Of a stretch of 46,678 bases of DNA, positions 17,447 to 25,860 are shown in pieces. A program made the translations under genes and the position numbers. This DNA is from an uncultured Flavobacteriaceae bacterium (GTDB lineage: Bacteria > Bacteroidota > Bacteroidia > Flavobacteriales > Flavobacteriaceae). Under the pieces are notes generated by a model. That model was not told where the DNA came from. It worked only from the letters and a program-made list of their open reading frames with translations, and did no database searches. The DNA is taken from assembly GCA_913062575.1 (NCBI GenBank), contig CAJXVT010000017.1:1-46678 (forward strand), written 5' to 3'. Each line of letters begins with the position of its first letter. The stretch's first letter is position 1.

Positions 17447-20400
17447 TTATTTTTTATAGTATTTTTTGTATTTAAACCATGCTGCTACTCCTAGTATGGC
17501 AACAAATCCAACGGAGTAATAAGCTGATGCTGGTGTAATCACCTTATCACCACTTGCATATGAGTGTAATCCTGATAAATAGAAATTTACACCAAAGTAG
17601 GTCATCATGATTGAAGCAAATACAATGATAGACCATAAATTAAATGTAAACCTACTTCTTAGTCCAGGAATTAATCGCATGTGTAATACAAAAGCGTAAA
17701 GCATAATGCTTATCAATGCCCAAGTCTCTTTTGGATCCCAGCCCCAATAACGTCCCCAACTTTCATTAGCCCACATTCCTCCAAGGAAATTCCCGATGGT
17801 TAACATAATAAGACCAACTGTAAGCGACATTTCATTGATAATAGTCAATTCTTTAATGACAAGATCTAGTTTCTTTTTGGTTTTTTCAGTAGTAAATAGA
17901 ATTAAGAATAATGATAAGACTCCTAAAATCATTCCTAAAGCAAACGGACCATAACTAGCAACAATGATAGATACATGTACCAATAACCACCAAGAGTTTA
18001 ATACAGGTTGTAGGTTTGCAATTTCTGGATCTAACCAATTCTGATGTGCAAATAATAAAATTACTGATGCTAAAAATGTGGTCGCTGCTAATGTTAAAGA
18101 TGATTTTCTTCCTAAGATAAAACCAAACAACATTACTGCCCAAGCAACATAAATAATAGATTCATACGCGTTGCTCCAAGGAGCATTACCGCTAATATAC
18201 CAACGTGATCCTAATCCTAAAGTGTGTAAAACAAACAGGATTATTATAATTCCTATAAAGCCTTTAACTACATAATTCAGTGCTTTTTTGTTAGAGAAAA
18301 TTTGCGCAATAACTAAGAAAATTAATAACACTCCAAATAATCCATAATATTTAGAAAGTTGACTAAAAATACTTATTTTGTTATACGTGATCTCTAACTG
18401 TATTTGATCTTCTGAAGGAATTACATCAGCTCCAAATTTTCGCTGAAAGGTTTTAATTCCTGTTAAAACTTTATCTGCTTGCGAATAATCGTTTGTTTGT
18501 TTAGCTTTCTGAAGCATCTGCATATAAACAGGAACTACCTGTCTTACAAAAACAGAATCAGTCCCTTTAAAACCGGCATGTAAAGTTTCTGGCTGTGATG
18601 CCCATTTGTTTTCAGGTGAGTTAGGAATTGGGAAAATTCTAAATATACTTCCATAAAGTGCTTGATACACTAAGCTCACTCTTCGATCAATATTGATTAG
18701 ATCTTTTTCAAATTTATTTTTTATGTTTTTTTTCTGAGATTCTTGAATCAAGCTTGTGATCTTATATTCACCTTTAGGAGTTAAAAAATCAGATAAACTA
18801 GCATGTGTTGCATTGTTAGGTATGCTTAACAATTCTCTTATTTGAGTATTTCCTCTTTCTAAGTAAATCATCGGAACTACTTCCCAGAATCTAGGGTTTT
18901 CTTTCATTGAAAGAAAAACTTGACTAGGGTTCATTCCTTTAAATGTTTCATTTCGAGTCACTTTCCTAACCAATTCAGATGCAAAAGTATGTGCTGGTTT
19001 CATTCTTCCACCAGCATCCTGTATAACCAAACTATTAAAAAGTTCGGCATGTTTAGCATCAACAACATTTGCTTTTAAAATAGAATCTATTTGTTGTCCA
19101 GTAACAGGGCGCTCTCTATGTTGGGCATTTATTGTTGTAGATAAGAATAAGAGTCCAAATAAGGTTAAAGCAGCTCTTTTTGCTCTAATTTTTTTCAATG
19201 ATTTTTTTAACGAATCAAAACGTGTACCTTTTACAAACAAAATGCAAATCAACCCAAAATACAATAAGAAGTACCCAATGTAAGTGAACAATGTACCCCA
19301 ATAATCATGGTTTACAGATAAATGAGTTTCTTCATGTTCTTTAGATAAATCATAACTAGACTGAAAAAGTTTATAGCCTTTATAATCTAAAATGTGATTC
19401 ATATAAATTCTGTAGTCAAAAGTTTTTTCTGGTGATATTACTGTAACTTCACTAGCATAAGATGCAGCACTTTCTGATCCTGGATATTTTTCTAATTGAA
19501 AATCTCTTAATTTTACATGAAAAGGAGTTTCTATAGTTTTAGAACCGTATAATATTCTAAAATTTAAATTATCTACTGTAATTTTTTCTGAATTTTGAGT
19601 ATTGTATTTTCCTCCAAGTAATTCAACTCTTTCTGTTTTGTTATTTGTAGTAATATCTAATACAATAACATCATATTTTTTATCATTCTTTGGTCCGCTG
19701 ACCATTTTTAATTCACCTTTTTCTGCAGGTCTAGGAATCACAAATTGTAGTCCCGAAATATTGTGTAGTGATAAATAATTAAAAGAGGCTAAAGAATCTT
19801 TGATAATATTTCCTTCTGCTCTATCTGCCATACGTAGCCAAGTACCCTTCTCTTTAGAAATTATTTTTAACTCTCCATCTACAGTTTTAAAATTGATATT
19901 GGCGTTTTCTGCATCAACATCAAAACCAACTAAAATATTATGAATATTTTCTACCGTTCCTTTTTTAATATAATGTTCGTGTCTTGAGCCGCTACTTGAT
20001 TCTACAAAGAATAAATATTCCTCTCCATTTTCATCTTCTATCAATTTCTTTTCAGCCCATGGAATATACTCTACTAGATCTATAGCTACTGGTTGATCTT
20101 TAAACTGAGTTGTAAAGCCCCAGCTATTTTGACCCCATGCAGAAAGCAGTATCGGTTTGTGGATGGTTCCCTTTTGCTCAGCATTATTATCAATAACTAC
20201 GTTTAGGTAAGTAGTTTCTGAAATAAATTTATTAGTTACTTCTCCTTCTTGTATTAACATTAACCCTTCATAGCCAATATAACGTGTAATTCCAGCTCCA
20301 ATAAGTATCAATAGAAATGCAGCATGAAATAGTAATACTGCCCACTTCTCTTTTTTGTACAGTCTGTATCTAAAAATGTTTCCAAAGAAATTAATTACAA

Positions 20401-20569
20401 AAAATATCATGATGGCTTCAAACCACCAAGTATTGTATACCAGTGCTTTTGATGTTTGTGTGCCAAAATCATTTTCTATAAAGGTTGCAACTCCCATTGC
20501 TGTTGCAAATACAAAAAATAGAACTGCCGTTAAACGCGTTGAGTATAGGATATTTAAGATTTTTTTCAT
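17447..20569 (-). CDS. Fused ResB-CcsA cytochrome c biogenesis protein
   Basis: System II cytochrome c synthetase: exports haem across the inner membrane and attaches it to CXXCH motifs of c-type apocytochromes. The N-terminal part is ResB/CcsB-like, with membrane helices around residues 10-30, 45-65 and 75-95, a large periplasmic domain, and another helix near 430. A second periplasmic section of about 250 residues leads to the CcsA part (about 750-1040), with multiple helices and the tryptophan-rich haem motif WGRYWGWDPKETW at about 937-949. The fusion (1040 residues) is the form usual in Bacteroidota. No cytochrome c gene lies in the window. A -7 element sits just upstream (20598-20605). 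Confidence 0.92.
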   Translation of the reverse strand: MKKILNILYSTRLTAVLFFVFATAMGVATFIENDFGTQTSKALVYNTWWFEAIMIFFVINFFGNIFRYRLYKKEKWAVLLFHAAFLLILIGAGITRYIGYEGLMLIQEGEVTNKFISETTYLNVVIDNNAEQKGTIHKPILLSAWGQNSWGFTTQFKDQPVAIDLVEYIPWAEKKLIEDENGEEYLFFVESSSGSRHEHYIKKGTVENIHNILVGFDVDAENANINFKTVDGELKIISKEKGTWLRMADRAEGNIIKDSLASFNYLSLHNISGLQFVIPRPAEKGELKMVSGPKNDKKYDVIVLDITTNNKTERVELLGGKYNTQNSEKITVDNLNFRILYGSKTIETPFHVKLRDFQLEKYPGSESAASYASEVTVISPEKTFDYRIYMNHILDYKGYKLFQSSYDLSKEHEETHLSVNHDYWGTLFTYIGYFLLYFGLICILFVKGTRFDSLKKSLKKIRAKRAALTLFGLLFLSTTINAQHRERPVTGQQIDSILKANVVDAKHAELFNSLVIQDAGGRMKPAHTFASELVRKVTRNETFKGMNPSQVFLSMKENPRFWEVVPMIYLERGNTQIRELLSIPNNATHASLSDFLTPKGEYKITSLIQESQKKNIKNKFEKDLINIDRRVSLVYQALYGSIFRIFPIPNSPENKWASQPETLHAGFKGTDSVFVRQVVPVYMQMLQKAKQTNDYSQADKVLTGIKTFQRKFGADVIPSEDQIQLEITYNKISIFSQLSKYYGLFGVLLIFLVIAQIFSNKKALNYVVKGFIGIIIILFVLHTLGLGSRWYISGNAPWSNAYESIIYVAWAVMLFGFILGRKSSLTLAATTFLASVILLFAHQNWLDPEIANLQPVLNSWWLLVHVSIIVASYGPFALGMILGVLSLFLILFTTEKTKKKLDLVIKELTIINEMSLTVGLIMLTIGNFLGGMWANESWGRYWGWDPKETWALISIMLYAFVLHMRLIPGLRSRFTFNLWSIIVFASIMMTYFGVNFYLSGLHSYASGDKVITPASAYYSVGFVAILGVAAWFKYKKYYKK

Positions 20570-20597
20570 CGTAAAATTACATAAGTATAAAACTCTG

Positions 20598-20605
20598 CAA
20601 ATTTA
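20598..20605 (-). promoter_or_regulatory. -7 promoter element for the ResB-CcsA gene
   Basis: Minus strand TAAATTTG, an exact TAnnTTTG match, 28 bases upstream of the ATG at 20569. Confidence 0.5.
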
Positions 20606-20779
20606 CGGATAAATGCTTGAATATACGATTGGATTCTTTGTTTTTTAAATGGAAAATACTGTTAAAAAACAAGGCTAATGTAGTTTTTTTTCAGGAAGGT
20701 TTAGCCAGCGTTAAAAATATAATTTTATTTTAATAATTTCTATTCAATGTTAACCAAAACTAGCTTAGGGACAAAGTAA

Positions 20780-22843
20780 TTATTCAGCTACACTATCAAT
20801 CAAAATAGTTAGCATATCAATAGCAGCTTGTGCAATTTTTGTTCCTGGTCCAAAAACACCAACAGCACCTGCATCAAATAAGAATTGATAATCTTGGGCA
20901 GGAATTACTCCGCCAACAATTACCATAATATCTTCACGGCCGTAGTTTTTCAGTTCTTCAATTACTTGAGGAACCAATGTTTTATGGCCTGCTGCCAACG
21001 AAGAAATTCCTAAAATATGGACATCATTCTCTATAGCTTGCTTGGTTGCTTCTTTTGGTGTTTGAAATAAAGGGCCAATATCTACATCAAAACCTAAATC
21101 GGCATAACCAGTAGCAACAACTTTTGCGCCACGATCGTGGCCATCTTGACCTAATTTGGCAATCATTATTCTTGGACGTCTCCCTTCTAATTCGGAAAAG
21201 TTATTTGCTAATTCTGCTGCTTTTTTAAACAAAGCGTCGTCTTTAATTTCTTTACTATACACGCCAGATATGGTTTTATGAACTGCTTTATGTCTTCCAA
21301 AGACAGATTCTAAGGCATCAGATATTTCACCTAATGTAGCTCTTTCTCTTGCTGCTTTGATAGCCAAATCTAATAAATTTCCTTCATTTGATTTCGCAGC
21401 TGTCGTTAAATTAGTAAGAGTTTGTTGAGTTTTATTGTTGTCTCTAGAAGCTTTGATCGATTCTAAACGTTCAATTTGAGATTTCCGAACAGCTTCATTG
21501 TCTACCTCTAAAATATGTAGAGGGTCTTCTTCTTTTAATTGATATTTATTAACGCCAACAATAGTATCTTGACCACTATCTATCTTTGCTTGTTTTTTAG
21601 CGGCAGCTTCTTCGATGCGCATTTTCGGAATTCCTTTTTCAATGGCTTTGGTCATTCCGCCCAATTCCTCAACTTCTTGAATCAATTTCCAAGCTTGATT
21701 AGCAATATCATCAGTCAATTGCTCTACATGATGACTTCCTGCCCAAGGATCTACCGTTTTGGTAATATGTGTTTCTTCTTGTAAATATATTTGTGTGTTT
21801 CTTGCAATTCTTGCTGAAAAATCTGTTGGCAACGCAATTGCTTCATCTAAAGCATTTGTATGTAAACTTTGTGTACCTCCAAATGCAGCAGCCATCGCTT
21901 CTATAGTTGTTCTAGCAACATTGTTAAAAGGGTCTTGCTCTGTTAAAGACCAGCCACTAGTTTGACAATGAGTTCTTAGTGCTAAAGATTTTGGGTTTTT
22001 CGGATTGAATTGTTGTACGATTTTTGACCATAACATTCTTGCTGCTCGCATTTTTGCGATTTCAGTAAAATGGTCCATTCCAATCGCCCAAAAGAAAGAT
22101 AGTCTAGGTGCAAATGAATCGATATCCATCCCTGCTTCTATTCCTTTTCTTACGTATTCTAATCCGTCAGCTAATGTATATGCTAATTCAATATCAGCAG
22201 TAGCTCCAGCTTCTTGCATATGATAACCAGAAATAGAAATTGAATTAAACTTCGGCATGTAATTACTGGTGTATTGAAAAATATCAGCAATAATTTTCAT
22301 AGATGGAGAAGGAGGGTATATGTATGTGTTACGCACCATAAACTCTTTAAGAATATCATTTTGGATAGTTCCAGAAAGCAGTTTTGCGTCAACTCCTTGT
22401 TCTTCTGCAGCAACAATATAAAAGGCTAAAATGGGTAATACAGCACCATTCATTGTCATTGAGACTGACATTTTATCTAATGGGATTTCATTAAATAAAA
22501 TTTTCATATCCTCTACAGAGTCTATTGCAACTCCAGCTTTTCCTACATCACCTTGAACACGTTCATGATCAGAGTCATAACCTCTATGTGTGGCTAAATC
22601 GAATGCAACAGAGAGTCCTTTTTGCCCGGCTGCTAAATTACGTCTATAAAAAGCATTGCTTTCTTCAGCAGTAGAAAATCCAGCATATTGTCTAATTGTC
22701 CATGGTCTACGAACATACATTGTAGAATATGGGCCGCGCAAATATGGAGCGATTCCAGCAATAAAACCTTCATGAATAAAACGCTTTTCGGTAACTGCCA
22801 GAGTTTCTTTGATGTTTATATTTTGAACATTTTTTCTTTGCAT
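20780..22843 (-). CDS. mutB: Methylmalonyl-CoA mutase, large (B12-binding) subunit
   Basis: Adenosylcobalamin enzyme interconverting methylmalonyl-CoA and succinyl-CoA in propionate metabolism; cytoplasmic. The N-terminal TIM-barrel carries the family start region ([20 protein letters not shown]), [12 protein letters not shown] and [11 protein letters not shown]. The C-terminal cobalamin domain has the DxHxxG motif at Asp567-His569-Gly572 ([10 protein letters not shown]), where His is the lower axial ligand of B12, plus the later GGVIP segment. 687 residues is slightly short of the usual length of about 710, but no motif is missing. It is the last gene of the udk-ftsB-mutA-orf-mutB operon, 11 bases behind the small membrane protein gene. 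Also named scpA in some annotations. Confidence 0.96.
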   Translation of the reverse strand: MQRKNVQNINIKETLAVTEKRFIHEGFIAGIAPYLRGPYSTMYVRRPWTIRQYAGFSTAEESNAFYRRNLAAGQKGLSVAFDLATHRGYDSDHERVQGDVGKAGVAIDSVEDMKILFNEIPLDKMSVSMTMNGAVLPILAFYIVAAEEQGVDAKLLSGTIQNDILKEFMVRNTYIYPPSPSMKIIADIFQYTSNYMPKFNSISISGYHMQEAGATADIELAYTLADGLEYVRKGIEAGMDIDSFAPRLSFFWAIGMDHFTEIAKMRAARMLWSKIVQQFNPKNPKSLALRTHCQTSGWSLTEQDPFNNVARTTIEAMAAAFGGTQSLHTNALDEAIALPTDFSARIARNTQIYLQEETHITKTVDPWAGSHHVEQLTDDIANQAWKLIQEVEELGGMTKAIEKGIPKMRIEEAAAKKQAKIDSGQDTIVGVNKYQLKEEDPLHILEVDNEAVRKSQIERLESIKASRDNNKTQQTLTNLTTAAKSNEGNLLDLAIKAARERATLGEISDALESVFGRHKAVHKTISGVYSKEIKDDALFKKAAELANNFSELEGRRPRIMIAKLGQDGHDRGAKVVATGYADLGFDVDIGPLFQTPKEATKQAIENDVHILGISSLAAGHKTLVPQVIEELKNYGREDIMVIVGGVIPAQDYQFLFDAGAVGVFGPGTKIAQAAIDMLTILIDSVAE

Positions 22844-22854
22844 ACAGTAATAGC

Positions 22855-23169
22855 TTAGAGCTTCATTATTTTATACATTTTTGAGCCTAATATTTTATTT
22901 TCTTTTCTTTTTTTATTTATTTTTAAATTAATATTGATAAAATAAATAAAAGCAATTATTCCTATTGTAGAAACTCCAGCAATAATATAATAAAGAGTGC
23001 TACTGATCATGTTAGTCGTTCTAGTTTGCAGTAAGTAAATGACTCCAATAGTACAAAGTACAAATCCTGAAAAACAATAAGGAATTTTTTTCTTTAATTC
23101 TTTAATATCTTTTTTTATAGATTTCTGTTTTCTTTCGTACTGAACTATTATTTTTTTTTCTTCATCCAT
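22855..23169 (-). CDS. Small two-helix membrane protein between mutA and mutB (unknown)
   Basis: Not recognised. A 104-residue protein: a charged N-terminal helix (residues 1-28, Lys/Glu-rich, coiled-coil-like), two hydrophobic helices (about 31-49 and 58-80), and a strongly basic C-terminal tail. Both ends should lie in the cytoplasm. Its ATG overlaps the end of mutA (mutA stop is the TGA in ATGGATGA), so its translation is coupled to mutA, and it lies 11 bases before mutB. The ATG is directly preceded by an A10 tract. It splits the two mutase subunit genes, which are normally adjacent. It is a real reading frame in good operon context, but nothing shows its function. Confidence 0.7.
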   Translation of the reverse strand: MDEEKKIIVQYERKQKSIKKDIKELKKKIPYCFSGFVLCTIGVIYLLQTRTTNMISSTLYYIIAGVSTIGIIAFIYFININLKINKKRKENKILGSKMYKIMKL

Positions 23170-24523
23170 TTTTTTTTTCGTTATTTAAGCGCTCCTTTTC
23201 ATAAGGTTCTGATAAGCGTTTTTTTAATATCGGGGGAAGCAATGTTTTTATTTGTTTTGTTTTTAAGAAAGGATACAACTCTATCTCGTTTTTCATTAGA
23301 TCATCTTTGTTAGGCTGTTTGTTTGTTCCTAATAAAATGAGTTCTCCTTTATCAAATTTTTCTTGTTCTTTTGCTGCATTTTCAGTTATTTTTCTCTGAA
23401 TTACACCAAGTTTTAGCTGTTTTAAAAAGCCTCCACTTTTTTCAATATCTTTAAATATTTGCAGTGCTTTTTCTGCTAATTGATTTGTTATGCTTTCTAT
23501 GTAATAAGAGCCTTTAGCAAATGTATTTGCACTTTCTAAATAGCTTTCTTGTTGTAAAATTAATAATTGATTTCGAGCAATTCTTTCTCCAAATTCATTT
23601 TTCTTATGGTAAACACTATCATATGACAGGTTGCAAATTGTATTTGCCCCACCCAAAATAGCACTCATAGATTCTGATGTTGTTCTTAACATATTTACAT
23701 TATAGTCGTAAATTGTTTTGTTACGTGAGCTTGGTTGAGCAAAAATAGAGGTTTCAGAATTTTCAATTCCATATTCTTTTAATAAAGACTTCCATAGAAT
23801 TCTAAATGCTCTTAATTTGGCTATTTCAAAGAAATAATTACTTCCAACAGCAAAGTTAAAATGAAACTTTGAGGCCATTTCGCTTCCAAAATGATTTAAA
23901 TATTCGTTTGCATGTGCCAGAGCATATGCTAATTGTTGTGTACTAGTAGCTCCTGCATTTTGATACAAACTTGCATCAACCCCAATTGAATTATTTGAAT
24001 GACTTACAATTTTTTCAAATTCTGTATGATCAGATTTAAGGTTTTTAAACCAATTGCCAGTCTGTGCTAAATTGTTAATAATGTCTGTTTGAATAAAACA
24101 GGTTTTTGAGTCTACAAAATCTGAAACATTATTTACAAAATCTGAGTCTAAAAATTGAAATCTGAAATAGATGCTTACTTGAGTAAAATCAATTTTTTGA
24201 AGTGCTATTTTGTAATTGAACTTTTCAGTCGCAATAAACTCAATTGCATTAGCTCCTTTTTCAATAGCGTTTATGGCTATGTAATTCGCGATTTTCTCAT
24301 CACTTATAAAAATAGATTGAGAAATATTGAATTTAAACGTTGAGTCTGTATTTGAGCTGTTCTTACAATCGTCTTTTGTGTAAAAAGGCTTTACAACAAT
24401 TCCTTCATCTGTTTTCCATAAAAGAGTATCGTTATAATCAGCACCTTTTAAGTCAACTTGAATTTTTTGTTTCCAAGCTGAGGCAGAAGTTGTTGTGAAT
24501 TTATCAAATAAATTAGTACTCAT
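23162..24523 (-). CDS. mutA: Methylmalonyl-CoA mutase, small subunit
   Basis: Small, non-catalytic subunit of the heterodimeric mutase. It resembles the TIM-barrel part of the large subunit (QNAGATSTQQLAYALAHANEYL; AILGGANTICNLSYD; ERIARNQLLILQQESYL) but is much diverged, and it ends after 453 residues without any DxHxxG cobalamin domain, as expected for this subunit. Start ATG at 24523 overlaps the stop of ftsB by one base. The 3' end runs through an A10 tract (23169-23178, seen as T10 on the plus strand) just before the stop. Not a decayed gene: the frame is intact and the divergence is characteristic of MutA. Confidence 0.92.
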   Translation of the reverse strand: MSTNLFDKFTTTSASAWKQKIQVDLKGADYNDTLLWKTDEGIVVKPFYTKDDCKNSSNTDSTFKFNISQSIFISDEKIANYIAINAIEKGANAIEFIATEKFNYKIALQKIDFTQVSIYFRFQFLDSDFVNNVSDFVDSKTCFIQTDIINNLAQTGNWFKNLKSDHTEFEKIVSHSNNSIGVDASLYQNAGATSTQQLAYALAHANEYLNHFGSEMASKFHFNFAVGSNYFFEIAKLRAFRILWKSLLKEYGIENSETSIFAQPSSRNKTIYDYNVNMLRTTSESMSAILGGANTICNLSYDSVYHKKNEFGERIARNQLLILQQESYLESANTFAKGSYYIESITNQLAEKALQIFKDIEKSGGFLKQLKLGVIQRKITENAAKEQEKFDKGELILLGTNKQPNKDDLMKNEIELYPFLKTKQIKTLLPPILKKRLSEPYEKERLNNEKKNG

Positions 24524-24840
24524 TATTTTTTTAAGGTATCAAATTCAATAATATAAATATCTTCGTTTTCTTTTTTCATTAAATATTTTTCTCTTGCAAA
24601 TCGTTCTAACTGTAAAGAATCTTCAAGGTTTCTAATGGTTGTTTTATCCTCGTTTATTTTCTTTTTATAAAATTTTATAACTGTTTCTAGTTCATTAATT
24701 TCAGTATTATATTCTCTATGGACAAGGTTTGAGTTATCATCAAAAAAAAGCATCCAAACAACAAATGTGGTTAAAATAATTACATACCTATTGGTGCAAA
24801 ATTTAACAAATCTATTTTGTTTAAACTGCTTAAAAGTCAT
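24523..24840 (-). CDS. Septum formation initiator family protein (FtsB/DivIC-like)
   Basis: Small bitopic cell division protein of the FtsB/DivIC family. One membrane helix (about residues 18-34, ending VVWMLFFDD) is followed by a periplasmic coiled coil (about 45-80, NTEINELETVIKFYKKKI...) and the family ending ARE-KYLMKKENEDIYIIE. 105 residues is the normal size. Its partner would be the FtsL-like protein and FtsQ/DivIB at the division site. Starts directly after the udk stop codon and overlaps mutA by one base, so it is a middle gene of the operon. Confidence 0.88.
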   Translation of the reverse strand: MTFKQFKQNRFVKFCTNRYVIILTTFVVWMLFFDDNSNLVHREYNTEINELETVIKFYKKKINEDKTTIRNLEDSLQLERFAREKYLMKKENEDIYIIEFDTLKK

Positions 24841-25446
24841 TTATAGTTTATTGCTTATTACTGTTCTAACTATATCTATAGCAACATTATTATGTCTGTC
24901 GTTAGGAATAATTATATCTGCAAAATTTTTTGTTGGTTCGATAAATTGTTGATGCATTGGTTTTAAAGTGTCTTGATAACGGCTTAAAACCTCATTTACA
25001 TCTCTACCTCTTTCATTAATATCTCTTCGTACTCTTCTAATTAAACGTTCGTCAGTATCAGCATGAACAAATATTTTGATATCAAAAAGGTCCCTTAATG
25101 CTTCATTGTTAAAGATTAAAATCCCTTCAACAATTATTACTTTTCTTGGGTGTGTTTTTATGACGTCTTTTGTGCGGTTGTGAGTAACAAAAGAATAGAT
25201 AGGTTGGTTTATTGTTTTTCCCGCTTTTAAGTCTTTTAAATGGGCAATGATTAAATCAAAATCGATTGCTCTTGGATGATCAAAATTGATCTTTTTTCGT
25301 TCCTCATAGCTAAGGCTGTTTGTAGCGTTGTAGTATGAGTCTTGTGAGATTACACAAACTTCATCAGTTGGAAGTTCTTTAATAATTTTATTAACAACAG
25401 TTGTTTTTCCGCTTCCTGTTCCTCCTGCAATTCCAATTATAAGCAT
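24841..25446 (-). CDS. udk: Uridine kinase
   Basis: Phosphorylates uridine and cytidine with ATP or GTP in pyrimidine salvage; cytoplasmic. P-loop GIAGGTGSGKTT is at residues 5-16, then SQDSYY, NFDHPRAIDFDL (substrate binding), VIIVEGIL (Walker B-like) and the lid RRVRRDINERGRD. 201 residues is normal. It is the first gene of a five-gene minus-strand operon and has its own -7 element at 25482-25489. Functionally it complements the cytidine deaminase elsewhere in the window. Confidence 0.96.
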   Translation of the reverse strand: MLIIGIAGGTGSGKTTVVNKIIKELPTDEVCVISQDSYYNATNSLSYEERKKINFDHPRAIDFDLIIAHLKDLKAGKTINQPIYSFVTHNRTKDVIKTHPRKVIIVEGILIFNNEALRDLFDIKIFVHADTDERLIRRVRRDINERGRDVNEVLSRYQDTLKPMHQQFIEPTKNFADIIIPNDRHNNVAIDIVRTVISNKL

Positions 25447-25481
25447 ATTAGTTTGATTGGTTTTTCTGTGATAATTAAGAA

Positions 25482-25489
25482 CAAATTTA
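25482..25489 (-). promoter_or_regulatory. -7 promoter element for the udk operon
   Basis: Minus strand TAAATTTG, an exact TAnnTTTG match, 35 bases before the udk ATG. A TTGACC lies 13 bases upstream of it, closer than the usual -33 spacing, so only the -7 part is claimed. Confidence 0.5.
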
Positions 25490-25512
25490 ATGAAAATTCG
25501 GTCAATTTAGAG

Positions 25513-25545
25513 CATAAAAAAAGTCCTTTCTTTTGAAAGGACTTT
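25513..25545 (-). terminator. Terminator of the tRNA-Thr gene
   Basis: AAAGTCCTTTC and its exact complement around a TTTT loop (25520-25545), followed by T7 on the minus strand, directly behind the tRNA and ahead of the udk promoter. Confidence 0.85.
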
Positions 25546-25549
25546 AAAG

Positions 25550-25623
25550 AGCCGATGAAGGGACTCGAACCCCCGACCTGCTGATTACAAATCAGCTGCT
25601 CTAGCCAGCTGAGCTACATCGGC
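25550..25623 (-). tRNA. tRNA-Thr (anticodon UGU)
   Basis: On the minus strand the 74-base sequence folds as a full cloverleaf: acceptor GCCGATG/CATCGGC, D-arm GCTC...GAGC, anticodon arm GCTGA-TTTGTAA-TCAGC with anticodon TGT, and T-arm with GGTTCGAGTCC. CCA is not encoded. It reads threonine ACA-type codons. Confidence 0.97.
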
Positions 25624-25795
25624 TTTTGAAGGGTGCAAATTAAAAATATTTAAAGTTATTACGCAAGTCTTTTTTTGATTTTTTATAGAATTTTTTTAAG
25701 GCAATAAATTAGTTGTCAAAACAGGTTAAAATAGAGAGGGTTAGCAATTAGAATTGATTTGAGTTTTAGCATTGTTTTTGTTGACTAACAATTTT

Positions 25796-25839
25796 ACAAA
25801 CAAAAAAACTCAATATTGAAAAGAAGTCTTTTTGTTTGT
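25796..25839 (-). terminator. Possible terminator behind the haloperoxidase gene
   Basis: ACAAACAAAAA (25796-25806) pairs with TTTTTGTTTGT (25829-25839), a perfect but AT-rich 11-bp stem 20 bases past the stop codon, with an inner CAATATTG palindrome. Confidence 0.4.
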
Positions 25840-25860
25840 GAAATTCAATAGTTTATTAAA

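Noticed and set aside
23162..24523. mutA as a decayed mutase gene
   Set aside because: Low similarity to the large subunit and lack of the cobalamin domain are normal for the small subunit; the frame is intact.
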